Of a stretch of DNA of 35,655 bases, positions 7,837-16,151 are shown piece by piece (the stretch's first letter is position 1; each line of letters opens with the position of its first letter). Source of the DNA: JAHFJU01 sp964354865 (lineage in GTDB: Bacteria; Patescibacteriota; Gracilibacteria; UBA1369; UM-FILTER-53-11); the NCBI GenBank assembly GCA_964354865.1, contig CAYHBN010000006.1, positions 1 to 35,655 on the forward strand, given 5' to 3'. Below the pieces are notes generated by a model that was not told the origin of the DNA, did no database searches, and was given only the letters and a program-made list of their open reading frames with translations. A program made the translations under genes and the position numbers.

Positions 7837-8972
7837 AATCCATCTTCGAACAATCGTGTGAGAACACTCAGCAACCAGTGCACCTTAGTGCTCAAGCTAA
7901 AGCTGCAATGCGTGTTGACTTGATACAGTTTATGGAAAGAACTCCTATTCGACACGGGTTCTTTTCTCGTTTGGCTTCGTTACCAAATCTTTTTGCCTAT
8001 ATTGCAAAACCGATTCCACTTTTCTCAATTCTTCTCACATTGGGAATGGGCATCGGTACCACCTATGCCGCTGATACTGCGCTTCCTGGTGATGTTTTGT
8101 ATCCAGTAAAAATATATATAAATGAAGAAGTTCGTGGACTCGTTGCGATTTCTGACGAAGATCGTGCGCAGTGGGCAGTTGATCGTGCGCAGCGTCGACT
8201 TGATGAAGCAAGTAGGTTAGTAGCGCTTGGAGCACTGAATAGTGAAATACGTGCCGGTATTGAATCGGATTTTTCACAGTCGTTTGATCGTGTACAAAAA
8301 AGAATACTAGTACTCACGAGCTCAGGGAACGACGATGTCGCTTTTGAAATGAGTTCTCGTTTTGAGTCAGCGCTTCGTGCGCATCAAGAAGTTTTCACTC
8401 GTTTGAAAGAGAAAGAGCAAAAAGTAAATAAAAAAGAAATAGATTCTCTCCTGAAAGAGGTTGATAGGCAGGTTGAACATGCTCGAACTGTTCGCGTGAC
8501 ATTTGAGGTAAAAGATACAAAGCGCAATCAGGCTTCTGTAGATAAAAAAATCGCATTACTCAAGGCGGAACTCGCAAATGGACGCGCCTATATTGCAGAA
8601 CAGTCGGTGTCGCTTTCGGCACAGAGTAAGGTTCGTGTAGAAGCTGCGCTTTTGCGAGCAGATACCCTTATTACGCAATCTCAGGATGCTATTAATTCGA
8701 ATGATTTAACTCGTTCATTTATTTCATTGCAATCTGCCAGTCGAGAGTTAATGCAGGCGAAAATGCTTGTTCACTCGTTGGTCGATCTTTCGATTGATGC
8801 CCCGGAAAAACGTATGGATGTTCCAACTCGAGAAGAGCCGAAACAGCCCCAAATTGAGCTCAAAAATGAACGCCAGCGGGAGCAATTAGAGAAAAACGAT
8901 AAGCGCCAAGAAATGCGCGGTGAACGTCGCGAAAATGGTAAAGAGCAGAGAGAAGAAAAACCGAGGAGGTAA
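7833..8972 (+). CDS. DUF5667-domain membrane protein, likely anti-sigma partner
   Basis: 379 residues. About 60 residues precede a single membrane segment at 61-79 (IPLFSILLTLGMGIGTTYA). After it comes TALPGDVLYPVKIYINEE, the hallmark opening of DUF5667, then a long helical, coiled-coil-like domain to about 325. The C-terminus is very charged (Arg/Glu/Lys/Gln-rich). It overlaps the ECF sigma gene by 4 bases. By analogy with sigma/anti-sigma pairs, the cytoplasmic N-terminus would hold the sigma factor and the outer domain would sense the envelope. That role is inferred; no classical zinc anti-sigma motif is visible, although Cys9 is present. Confidence 0.8.
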   Translation: MKSIFEQSCENTQQPVHLSAQAKAAMRVDLIQFMERTPIRHGFFSRLASLPNLFAYIAKPIPLFSILLTLGMGIGTTYAADTALPGDVLYPVKIYINEEVRGLVAISDEDRAQWAVDRAQRRLDEASRLVALGALNSEIRAGIESDFSQSFDRVQKRILVLTSSGNDDVAFEMSSRFESALRAHQEVFTRLKEKEQKVNKKEIDSLLKEVDRQVEHARTVRVTFEVKDTKRNQASVDKKIALLKAELANGRAYIAEQSVSLSAQSKVRVEAALLRADTLITQSQDAINSNDLTRSFISLQSASRELMQAKMLVHSLVDLSIDAPEKRMDVPTREEPKQPQIELKNERQREQLEKNDKRQEMRGERRENGKEQREEKPRR

Positions 8973-9025
8973 AATGCAAAAGATTGCCCCTTTAGGTTCA
9001 GCTAGGCTTATTCCATGCTTTTTTG

Positions 9026-9031
9026 TATAAT
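9026..9031 (+). promoter_or_regulatory. -10 box (TATAAT) of pyrF
   Basis: A perfect TATAAT ending 11 bases before the pyrF ATG. The predicted mRNA leader is about 5 bases and there is no Shine-Dalgarno sequence. Confidence 0.6.
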
Positions 9032-9042
9032 CCTGCCAACTT

Positions 9043-9969
9043 ATGAAACACTTCTCAGACCGTCTCGTTGCAGCAGTAAAGGCAAAAAAATCTCCGGTGT
9101 GTGTGGGGCTTGATCCACGCATTGAAAAAATGCCACCAGGACTTTATAAAGAAATGATCGACAAATTCGGTGATGGGCCGAAAGCCGTTGCTGAAACGTT
9201 TATTGCTTTTAATAAAGGAATTATTGACGCTGTGCACGACTTAGTGCCTGTTGTTAAACCACAGTTTGCCTTTTATATTAATCATGGTTTTGAAGGAGTT
9301 CGGGCATTTGCTGAAACATGTTCGTATGCAAAATCGAAGGGACTTTTGGTCATTGCAGATGCAAAAGCTAATGATATTGGTTCGACCGCCGAGGCGTATG
9401 CCGAGGCGTTTCTCGGCCCAAAAACGAAGACTGGTGACAAACCGGCTGCTGCGTTTGAGTGTGATGCGCTGACCGTAAATGCATACCTTGGGTACGATGG
9501 CGTAAAGCCATTTATGGATGTCTGCAAAAAGAATGGCGCGGGAATATTTGTGTTGGTGCGAACCTCAAATCCTTCATCGAATGATCTTCAAGCACGACAA
9601 GTTGATGGAGCGTTTTCAGTGAGTGATTTAATGGCTCATTTTGTTGATTCATGGGGGAGCGATGAGGTTGGGGAATCAGGATTTAGCTCTATCGGCGCGG
9701 TAGTTGGCGCAACGCACAAAGCCGATGCAGCCAAGCTGCGCGAACTTATGCCGAACGCTCTTTTTTTGGTACCGGGGTATGGTGCGCAAGGAGGTAGCGC
9801 AGAAGATGTTGCGGTCTGTTTCACCAAAGACCACCAAGGCGCGATTATTAACTCAAGCCGCGATATTATTTTTGCTTACGAAAAACTTGGACTTTTGCCT
9901 GACCAATTTGCCGATGCGGCGCGTGGTGCGGTACAAAAAATGAATCTTGATTTGGCTCAGGTCCTTTGA
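9043..9969 (+). CDS. pyrF: Orotidine 5'-phosphate decarboxylase
   Basis: Decarboxylates OMP to UMP, the last step of the pathway. VCVGLDPR at 19-26 is the first strand, with Asp24. The catalytic array is Asp106-x-Lys108-x-x-Asp111 (ADAKANDIG). The phosphate-binding end is PGYGAQGG followed by IINSSRDIIFAY. At 308 residues it belongs to the longer (type 2) form of the enzyme rather than the 230-residue form. It has its own near-leaderless promoter. It completes the route from dihydroorotate to UMP with pyrD, pyrK and pyrE; pyrB, pyrC and carAB are not in this window. Confidence 0.95.
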   Translation: MKHFSDRLVAAVKAKKSPVCVGLDPRIEKMPPGLYKEMIDKFGDGPKAVAETFIAFNKGIIDAVHDLVPVVKPQFAFYINHGFEGVRAFAETCSYAKSKGLLVIADAKANDIGSTAEAYAEAFLGPKTKTGDKPAAAFECDALTVNAYLGYDGVKPFMDVCKKNGAGIFVLVRTSNPSSNDLQARQVDGAFSVSDLMAHFVDSWGSDEVGESGFSSIGAVVGATHKADAAKLRELMPNALFLVPGYGAQGGSAEDVAVCFTKDHQGAIINSSRDIIFAYEKLGLLPDQFADAARGAVQKMNLDLAQVL

Positions 9970-9975
9970 TATAGT
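9970..9975 (+). promoter_or_regulatory. Extended -10 promoter of the gene at 10003
   Basis: TATAGT preceded by TGA, which is also the pyrF stop codon. It ends 27 bases before the ATG at 10003, so the leader would be about 20 bases. Confidence 0.45.
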
Positions 9976-10002
9976 CGCGCACTATTTACTAAGCAACAAG
10001 CC

Positions 10003-10335
10003 ATGTTTTCGAAAACACCCAATATAATTGTTGATGCATCCGTTCGCGCGTTTGTTCAAAATGAAACAGAAAAGCCTTCTTATCGAATTGGCGATGTTGT
10101 AGTTCCACCAACAATGCATGCGGGTATTGCAGATGTTATGGACGTAGTGAGAAAGTACAATATCGATGAGCCTTATTGGGATGTTCCACAAGATTCACGA
10201 GTACTTCTTCCTGATATTTCCGATACGATGCCGCCAGATATTGTAGCGAAAATTGAATCTCTTTTGAGTGGCAGAAGATTGGTGTGTGTGTGCCTGGAGA
10301 TACGTCAAAATCAGATGTGTGGTTGCGATGTATGA
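10003..10335 (+). CDS. Unrecognised protein, N-terminal part of a probably frameshifted gene
   Basis: 110 codons as read. The first 93 residues look coding (VVVPPTMHAGIADVMDVVRK); the tail after a GT repeat at 10282-10291 (LEIRQNQMCGCDV) looks like out-of-frame sequence. Removing one GT unit joins this frame to the one ending at 10793 and gives a single product of about 262 residues. No family is recognised and there is no signal peptide or membrane segment. The cause could be a sequencing or assembly error, a real mutation, or repeat slippage. Confidence 0.55.
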   Translation: MFSKTPNIIVDASVRAFVQNETEKPSYRIGDVVVPPTMHAGIADVMDVVRKYNIDEPYWDVPQDSRVLLPDISDTMPPDIVAKIESLLSGRRLVCVCLEIRQNQMCGCDV

Positions 10336-10793
10336 GGGTACTTTCTGATACGAGAACTATTCCGAAAAGCACTGATAGCGCTGTCGAGGCGTCGATGGCA
10401 ACGTGTCGACGGCTTTACGTATCACTGGTTTGTAATGGATTTTCACTCGATGAGCGGGCGTGTTTAACATCTACCGATACAGCACTCCATTGGGTGCTTG
10501 CTGCTATTAAGTGGGATAAATTAGATGATGCGAGTAGAGGGGTTACAGACAGAGATTTTCCCGTTGATTCGCTTATGGCGGGAGTACGTTCATATGTTGC
10601 TGGTTATGCGAATCCTGCGCGAGTATCTTCGTTAGGTAGCATTGCGCGCACTCAGATGAATGAGGGACACGTTCCATCGCTCCGCACTATTGGGGCATCT
10701 GAGTCAGAGCCAGATGTACTGGATGAAGTCCGATTTGGATTTGGTAATAAACTGACGACGTTTTTGAGAGAGATAGCAGAAAATCAAAAGTGA
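10284..10793 (+). CDS. Unrecognised protein, C-terminal part of the same split gene
   Basis: 169 codons from a GTG inside the GT repeat. It overlaps the end of the preceding frame by 52 bases and reads on from it (RLV then CVPGDTSKSDVWLRCM) if one GT is removed. It is helical and soluble, with several Cys residues but no recognisable motif. There is no independent promoter or plausible start, which is the main reason to treat it as the 3' half of one gene. The stop is TGA. Confidence 0.55.
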   Translation: MCVPGDTSKSDVWLRCMRVLSDTRTIPKSTDSAVEASMATCRRLYVSLVCNGFSLDERACLTSTDTALHWVLAAIKWDKLDDASRGVTDRDFPVDSLMAGVRSYVAGYANPARVSSLGSIARTQMNEGHVPSLRTIGASESEPDVLDEVRFGFGNKLTTFLREIAENQK

Positions 10794-10797
10794 ATGC

Positions 10798-10803
10798 TAT
10801 AAT
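10798..10803 (+). promoter_or_regulatory. Extended -10 promoter of the gene at 10812
   Basis: TATAAT preceded by TGC, a full extended -10, ending 8 bases before the ATG. It implies a leaderless mRNA. Confidence 0.65.
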
Positions 10804-10811
10804 GCGTAACC

Positions 10812-11372
10812 ATGATACACAGAGGTAGTGAAAAACCAGATCCAGTACTTGATGCCTTTGTAGCCGGGACACTTGATAAAAATTCAATGCAAGACAGTCG
10901 TTTTTCTGTCTATGGTGACACTCACGGTACATACGCTCCGATATATGGTATTTCGAAAAATCTATCACTGCGTGTTCGGGAACTTTCTCTTGATTCAGCA
11001 GCCCTCAGTACCCATTTGGACGGAACAGCTGTATACGGTTTTATAGGTGTTGACCATAATGTGCTCGTTCCTCTCCAATCTTGCCGAAATTTAAATTTAA
11101 ATGAGGTGTGGGGTTGTTTTGACGTAGATCCCGAAATCGCTCAGAATTTGGTAAAAGAATACACACAACCAAGTCCATGGTTTTCTGTGCACGTTCCGCA
11201 AGGATGGAGTTTCGAGCGTACTCACGAGATGATACGTGCCTTTAACTTCGAAAGATTCGGACATCAAGATCCGATACTCACGGGTGAAGGCGCACACGAA
11301 GTGTTTAGCAAACTTGCAGAGCCAACATGGATGCTGGGAGTTCGCCCGTTAGCCGGCTCAAAATTTTCTTAA
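10812..11372 (+). CDS. Unrecognised 186-residue protein
   Basis: No family is recognised. It is a soluble sequence with a conserved-looking middle (TAVYGFIGVDHNVLVPLQSC) and a C-terminal stretch around WFSVHVPQGWSFERTHEMI. It has no signal peptide, membrane segment or obvious catalytic motif. It has its own leaderless promoter. Its TAA stop overlaps the rsmA stop on the other strand by 4 bases, so the two transcription units converge with no spacer and no terminator hairpin. Confidence 0.7.
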   Translation: MIHRGSEKPDPVLDAFVAGTLDKNSMQDSRFSVYGDTHGTYAPIYGISKNLSLRVRELSLDSAALSTHLDGTAVYGFIGVDHNVLVPLQSCRNLNLNEVWGCFDVDPEIAQNLVKEYTQPSPWFSVHVPQGWSFERTHEMIRAFNFERFGHQDPILTGEGAHEVFSKLAEPTWMLGVRPLAGSKFS

Positions 11373-12211
11373 TCAATAGTCTTTGCTATTGAAAGCCACT
11401 CTTTTACACTCAAGGTCTCAGGCCTTCGCGTGGGGTTTATACCTGCTTTAATACACAATTCCTCGCTAATCGTCGACCTGAGCATTTTTCGCTTTTGACT
11501 AAAGGCTCTATGAATGAGGTCAAAGTACTTTTTGTAGTCGAGGGGGGATTGAATGCCATTTGCACCGTCTGCGAACTTTTCATCAACAGTTATTTCAATA
11601 ACCGCCGAGTCAACTTTCGGTGCGGGCGAAAAGTTTCCCGCCGCTACTTTAAATAAATATTTTACTTGTGCAAATGTCTGCACGTGAAGTGCGAGTACAT
11701 TCATGCGCGGTTCTTTTTCACAGACTTTTTCTGCAACCTCTTTTTGTACAAGCAGTACTGCGTGGGTGGGCATGTTTGGTTTTTTGCCCACGTGTGTTCC
11801 GTTTTTTTCGTATGCGTTCATAGCTGCGTCGCGAATAAAGTGGTCGATCAGCGGAGAGGTGATTGAGTACGGAATATTTGCAATAATGGCGTAGGTTTCT
11901 GTCGGCAGTGGAAAATTTAGTACGTCATCATTAATCAGTGTGAGTTTGTTGCTCGCAATTTCCTGCGCGAAAATTCCGCAGAGGTACTCGTAGAGTCGTT
12001 TATCTTTTTCAATTGCGGTAACGGGCTTTTGAGAGCGCGTGAGAAGGTATTTGGTAAGAACTCCTTTGCCGGGGCCGATCTCGATTATACGATCGACATT
12101 TTGGCAGTGAACAAGTCCTGCGTTTGCAATACGTTCAACGACAGCCTCGTTTGTGAGAAAATTCTGGCCAAGTTTTTTAGAAGGACGAAATGAGCTATCA
12201 AGAAAGGTCAT
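11369..12211 (-). CDS. rsmA: 16S rRNA dimethyladenosine transferase (RsmA/KsgA)
   Basis: Dimethylates two adjacent adenines in the 3' terminal helix of 16S rRNA using SAM, late in 30S assembly. KKLGQNFLTN at 12-21 is the family signature. The SAM-binding motif I is IIEIGPGKG at 42-50. The catalytic motif IV is NIPYSITSP at about 115-123. The C-terminal RNA-binding domain has the usual form (RAFSQKRKMLRS). Length of 280 is normal. Its ATG overlaps the stop of the upstream ATPase gene (ATGA), so it is read from the ATPase promoter. Confidence 0.95.
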   Translation of the reverse strand: MTFLDSSFRPSKKLGQNFLTNEAVVERIANAGLVHCQNVDRIIEIGPGKGVLTKYLLTRSQKPVTAIEKDKRLYEYLCGIFAQEIASNKLTLINDDVLNFPLPTETYAIIANIPYSITSPLIDHFIRDAAMNAYEKNGTHVGKKPNMPTHAVLLVQKEVAEKVCEKEPRMNVLALHVQTFAQVKYLFKVAAGNFSPAPKVDSAVIEITVDEKFADGANGIQSPLDYKKYFDLIHRAFSQKRKMLRSTISEELCIKAGINPTRRPETLSVKEWLSIAKTID

Positions 12212-15200
12212 GCGGCATGATGGCTACGGAGTGCTCGTTTTCTCGAGATAATCTTTCGTACTTCTTCAACTCCTAAAATTGTTAAACTCACAAGAATAAT
12301 TACTGCGTAATCAGCTGCAGTGAGTGAGCTTGTTCCGAGATACTGTTGAAAGAATGGGACCTCTACGAAGAGTATTGTCAATACTGTCGATGAAAGAACC
12401 GCAAAGAGAAGTGCAATGTTTGAGAAAAAATCCATTTTGAATACCGACTCGGTGGCGCTTCGGCTGTTAAATACATGCACCATTTGCATGAAGGTAAGGG
12501 TGACAAATGCAATCGATGCAGACTCTATGTACAGGCTTGAATCTGTAGAGAGTCGCTCTCCAAAATGCCATCCATGTTGCATAAGATTCCAAATAAAAGT
12601 ACCGGCGGTTGCCAATCCTATATACACACCAGTCACGCAGTAACGGATAATAAAATTCTTATTCATAATACGTTCATTTGTTTTTCGAGGAGGATTTTCA
12701 AGGATTGATTGTTCAACGGGTTCAAGGCCAAGTGCAAGCGAAGGGAACACGTCGGTGAGTGTATTAATGAGCAGAATAAGTACTGCGGTAAGGGGAGCGG
12801 GAAGCCCTAAAAACATCGTTGTTAAAAGTGCGAGAAGCTCACCAATATTAGAAGAGAAAATAAAGTAGGTGAACTTTTTCATGTTCTCATAAATCGTTCG
12901 GCCTTCAATAATGGCATTTACGATTGAGCCAAAGCTATCGTCGGTAAGAACCATATTCGCCGCCTCTTTACTTACGTCGGTACCCGAAATGCCCATCGCA
13001 ATGCCAATGTCTGCGCGCTTGAGTGCGGGTGCATCGTTCACACCATCTCCCGTTACGGCAACGACTTCACCTGCATTTTTGAGTGTGTTTACAATACGTA
13101 ACTTATGTTCAGGAGTCACGCGTGCGAAAATTGTTTCTTGCCCAGGTGCAAGTAGCGAGAGCAGTTTTTCATCACCCATCGCATTGAGCATTTCACCCGT
13201 AATAATATTCACACCAAAAGGTCGTGCAATGCCAAGTTGTCGCGCAATCGCATGAGCAGTAGTGCCGTGGTCACCGGTCACAATGAATGTTCGAATGCCT
13301 GCTTTGTGAGTGAGTTTTACGGCTTCTTTAACCTCTTCTCGTGGGGGGTCGATCATGCCATAGAGTCCCAAAAATATCAGATTCGATTCAAGTTCTTTTC
13401 GAGTGTACTGTCGTTTGTGCGTCTCGGGATTTTCGCCAATATCATTTCGGTCAATTTTTTTATAGGCAACCGCAATAGTTCGAAGTGCGTTATATGCCAT
13501 CTCATCTACTTTGAGCAGCAAGTTTTTTCGCATTTCGTCGGTCATCTCAACCACATGCCCATTTTCAATCGTGTGTGTACACAAAGTAACAATCGAGTCT
13601 GGTGCTCCTTTCATGTACGTATAGAGCTCATGTGTTTGTGTATCTTCGTTACAAACCACCATTCGTTTCGTCTGTGAATCAAAGGGTAGTTCAAAAATTC
13701 TTCGGTGCCGAACATGAATATCGGCGCTTAAAAAGCCCGCTTTTTCCGCAGCAGTTAGCAGCGCTCCTTCAGTTGGGTCTCCTAAAATTTTCCACGTACC
13801 TTCACCAGAGAGACTTGCGGTTGCATGTTCTTCATCGGCAGAAGAGTAGATCGTCTCGCCTTCGGCTTTCGTACTGAGCGAAGAAACGCTCTGAGAAAAT
13901 TTATCTTTAAACGAAACTTTTTGTGCTTTCGGCAGTGCAATTGGTGACGCCACAAATGTTAGCCGCGCATTGTTACAGACAACCGCTGCCCGTGTGAGCA
14001 ACTCTAAGTGCTCATATAAATTTGGATTTTTATAAGCAACTAAGTGGAGTGTATCTTTCGTAAACGACACAAATAATGTTGGCGCGTTTTGTGGCATGGT
14101 AGATTTTACTGCAGATAATTCGCCCGATGGTTCATAGCCAACTCCTGTTACGGTAACCGTGTGATCGTCAAAAAAGAGTTGCTGCACGGTCATCTCATTC
14201 TTTGTGAGTGTGCCCGTTTTATCGCTACAGATAACGGTTGTTGAGCCAAGCGTTTCAACTGAAGAGAGCTGTTTTATAATCGCATTTTTTTTCGCCATTC
14301 GTTGCACACCGAGCGCGAGCGCAACGGTAATTGTGGTCGGTAATCCCTCAGGAACCGCCGCAACGGCCACTGAAATCGCGAATAAAATTGTATCGACGAG
14401 TGGGCGATTTTGAATGAGGTATCCAACAATAAAAAGGAGTACTGCAATAACGAGTGTGATTTTTCCCACCAATCCGCCAATATGTTTGAGTTCTTTTTGC
14501 AGGGGGCTTAAATCTTTTTTTGTCGATGTGGTGAGTTGTGCAATTTTCCCAAACTCAGTTGAAAGTCCCGTACTGATAACCTGTGCCATTGCGGTGCCAT
14601 GAGAAACTTCGGTTCCCATAAAAATCCGATTTTCGCTGCTCAAATTGTGTGCGCTTGCGCGATCACTGAGTCCCGATTTATCTGTTAGTTTGCTCTCATG
14701 GAAGGCGTCATACTCAGATTCTTTCGGTTGCATTTGAGCATTCTCGGTTTCAATCGTCATGTGTTTGTTTACCGGTACCGACTCTCCGGTAAGAATTGAT
14801 TCGTTTATCGTGAGTTCACTTGCATTGAGCAAAACACAGTCAGCGGGAACTTTGTCTCCTTCGCTTAAAATAATCACATCGCCCGGTACGAGACGTGATG
14901 CATCGATACTTCTCTCCTCATTATCACGAATGACGCGCGCTTTTGGTTGCAACATACTTCGAAGCGCCTCAATGGCACGTTCGGCCTTATACTCCTGAAA
15001 AAATCCTATCAATGCATTAATAACGACGATCGCCGCAATAATAATGGCATCGACTTGTTCACCAACGTAATACGCAACACCAGCCGCCGCAATTAAAATA
15101 ACTACTAATACATCGGCAAATTGTCTTAAAAATTGCACAATAAGAGGCGTTGCCCGTTTTGGTTTTATAACGTTCTTTCCGTATTGTTTAAGCGCATTTT

Positions 15201-15237
15201 GAGCTGCCTCGGTGGTGAGGCCTAAGGTGGTAGACAT
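12208..15237 (-). CDS. P2-type cation-transporting ATPase (calcium-pump-like)
   Basis: 1009 residues with the full P-type plan: N-terminal cation ATPase domain, actuator TGES at 150-153, phosphorylation loop DKTGTLT with Asp339, a nucleotide domain (LGDPTEGALLTAA), the hinge TGDGVNDAPAL, and about ten membrane helices. The residues that bind Ca in SERCA are largely kept: PEGLP with Glu297 in M4, SSNIGE in M5 (Asn and Glu) and NTLTD in M6 (Asn, Thr, Asp). The SERCA M8 Glu is Gln here (FMQMVHVFNS). This favours a Ca-type exporter, but other cations cannot be excluded. Loop insertions at about 165-203 and about 440-490 are polar. A leaderless promoter lies at 15247-15252. It is translationally coupled to rsmA. 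Confidence 0.9.
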   Translation of the reverse strand: MSTTLGLTTEAAQNALKQYGKNVIKPKRATPLIVQFLRQFADVLVVILIAAAGVAYYVGEQVDAIIIAAIVVINALIGFFQEYKAERAIEALRSMLQPKARVIRDNEERSIDASRLVPGDVIILSEGDKVPADCVLLNASELTINESILTGESVPVNKHMTIETENAQMQPKESEYDAFHESKLTDKSGLSDRASAHNLSSENRIFMGTEVSHGTAMAQVISTGLSTEFGKIAQLTTSTKKDLSPLQKELKHIGGLVGKITLVIAVLLFIVGYLIQNRPLVDTILFAISVAVAAVPEGLPTTITVALALGVQRMAKKNAIIKQLSSVETLGSTTVICSDKTGTLTKNEMTVQQLFFDDHTVTVTGVGYEPSGELSAVKSTMPQNAPTLFVSFTKDTLHLVAYKNPNLYEHLELLTRAAVVCNNARLTFVASPIALPKAQKVSFKDKFSQSVSSLSTKAEGETIYSSADEEHATASLSGEGTWKILGDPTEGALLTAAEKAGFLSADIHVRHRRIFELPFDSQTKRMVVCNEDTQTHELYTYMKGAPDSIVTLCTHTIENGHVVEMTDEMRKNLLLKVDEMAYNALRTIAVAYKKIDRNDIGENPETHKRQYTRKELESNLIFLGLYGMIDPPREEVKEAVKLTHKAGIRTFIVTGDHGTTAHAIARQLGIARPFGVNIITGEMLNAMGDEKLLSLLAPGQETIFARVTPEHKLRIVNTLKNAGEVVAVTGDGVNDAPALKRADIGIAMGISGTDVSKEAANMVLTDDSFGSIVNAIIEGRTIYENMKKFTYFIFSSNIGELLALLTTMFLGLPAPLTAVLILLINTLTDVFPSLALGLEPVEQSILENPPRKTNERIMNKNFIIRYCVTGVYIGLATAGTFIWNLMQHGWHFGERLSTDSSLYIESASIAFVTLTFMQMVHVFNSRSATESVFKMDFFSNIALLFAVLSSTVLTILFVEVPFFQQYLGTSSLTAADYAVIILVSLTILGVEEVRKIISRKRALRSHHAA

Positions 15238-15246
15238 AGCGCAATA

Positions 15247-15252
15247 AGAATA
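15247..15252 (-). promoter_or_regulatory. Extended -10 promoter of the cation ATPase gene
   Basis: On the - strand, TATTCT preceded by TGG, ending 9 bases before the ATPase ATG. Together with the opposing box at 15260-15265 it forms a compact divergent promoter in a 34-base gap. Confidence 0.55.
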
Positions 15253-15254
15253 CC

Positions 15255-15269
15255 ACAGATATACTCTGT
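15255..15269. promoter_or_regulatory. Palindrome in the divergent promoter
   Basis: ACAGA-tatac-TCTGT, a perfect inverted repeat of 5-base arms. It overlaps the -10 box of the gene at 15272 and lies next to the extended -10 of the ATPase gene. It could be an operator, but the arms are short enough to be chance. Confidence 0.3.
15260..15265 (+). promoter_or_regulatory. -10 box (TATACT) of the gene at 15272
   Basis: TATACT ends 6 bases before the ATG, giving an mRNA with essentially no leader. Confidence 0.5.
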
Positions 15270-15271
15270 TT

Positions 15272-16120
15272 ATGACAACATTAGCTCCCGGAATTTTTCT
15301 TTTTGACTCAGGTATTAAAGGCCCCCGAAGGCTCTATTCTGCGGGAATTCATGGCGATGAAGTTGAGGGGCAGAAAGTCATAAATGCCGTGTTAAAGGAT
15401 TTAGAGTCAGGGCGAGTTGAAGTAACAAGTGGTTCGGTTATGATTATTTTAGCTAATCTGCAGGCCATTCAAGATTGTAAGCGCGTGGCGAGCGATGGAT
15501 GTGATTTTAATCGTTCATTTAATAAAGATGAACATCCGCGCATCGTCGAAATTAAAAAATGGGTGAATTCTTTTAAGCCAACACTTCACCGAGATTTACA
15601 TTGCACGATTCAAAATATTCCCTTTTCATTTGCCCTCTGTTCACGTGCAAAGGTTCAGCCCGTAGAGGCTTTTTACGACTTCGCGCTCAGATTTTCTATA
15701 CATAATATCGTTCAATTTATCTATAAAGCCGATCGAAAACTGACGACATTTGCCGGCTACACGGCACAGAATTTTGGTTCAGAATCATGTACCATTGAGT
15801 TAGGACAGATCGCGAGCAGTAGAGCGCGACGTATGGTTCCCAAAGTTATAACGGCGATTTTTTCAGAAATTACCGATAGAGGTATAAAGCGAGTTATTCC
15901 AGAAGTACAGCTGTGGCAGATGGGAAAAAAGATCACCAAACAAACTGAGCATTTTCAATTCACACGGCAATTCGAAAATTTCGAGCAACTTCAAGAAGAA
16001 GAAGTAGTCGCCCGCGACGCCGAGGAGACCCACATCGCAGGGAAGGACTCATTTATTTTGTTCGCAAATTCTCACGTGCCAATCGGGGGAAGAGCCGCCG
16101 TTTTTATAACAAAAGAGTGA
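15272..16120 (+). CDS. Succinylglutamate desuccinylase/aspartoacylase family zinc hydrolase
   Basis: 282 residues of the M14-related AstE/AspA family, which splits amide bonds of N-acyl amino acids or small peptides. The zinc ligands are His27 and Glu30 (AGIHGDEVEG) and His110 (RDLHCTIQ). DFNRSF at 78-83 is the substrate-carboxylate segment. Glu176 in CTIELGQI is the expected catalytic base. The C-terminal 80 residues form the usual beta domain. The true substrate is unknown, since CPR genomes usually lack arginine catabolism. It is divergent from the cation ATPase and shares a 34-base promoter region with it. Confidence 0.88.
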   Translation: MTTLAPGIFLFDSGIKGPRRLYSAGIHGDEVEGQKVINAVLKDLESGRVEVTSGSVMIILANLQAIQDCKRVASDGCDFNRSFNKDEHPRIVEIKKWVNSFKPTLHRDLHCTIQNIPFSFALCSRAKVQPVEAFYDFALRFSIHNIVQFIYKADRKLTTFAGYTAQNFGSESCTIELGQIASSRARRMVPKVITAIFSEITDRGIKRVIPEVQLWQMGKKITKQTEHFQFTRQFENFEQLQEEEVVARDAEETHIAGKDSFILFANSHVPIGGRAAVFITKE

Positions 16121-16151
16121 GGCAAACTGTTTTTTCTGAGGATCCTCCGTT

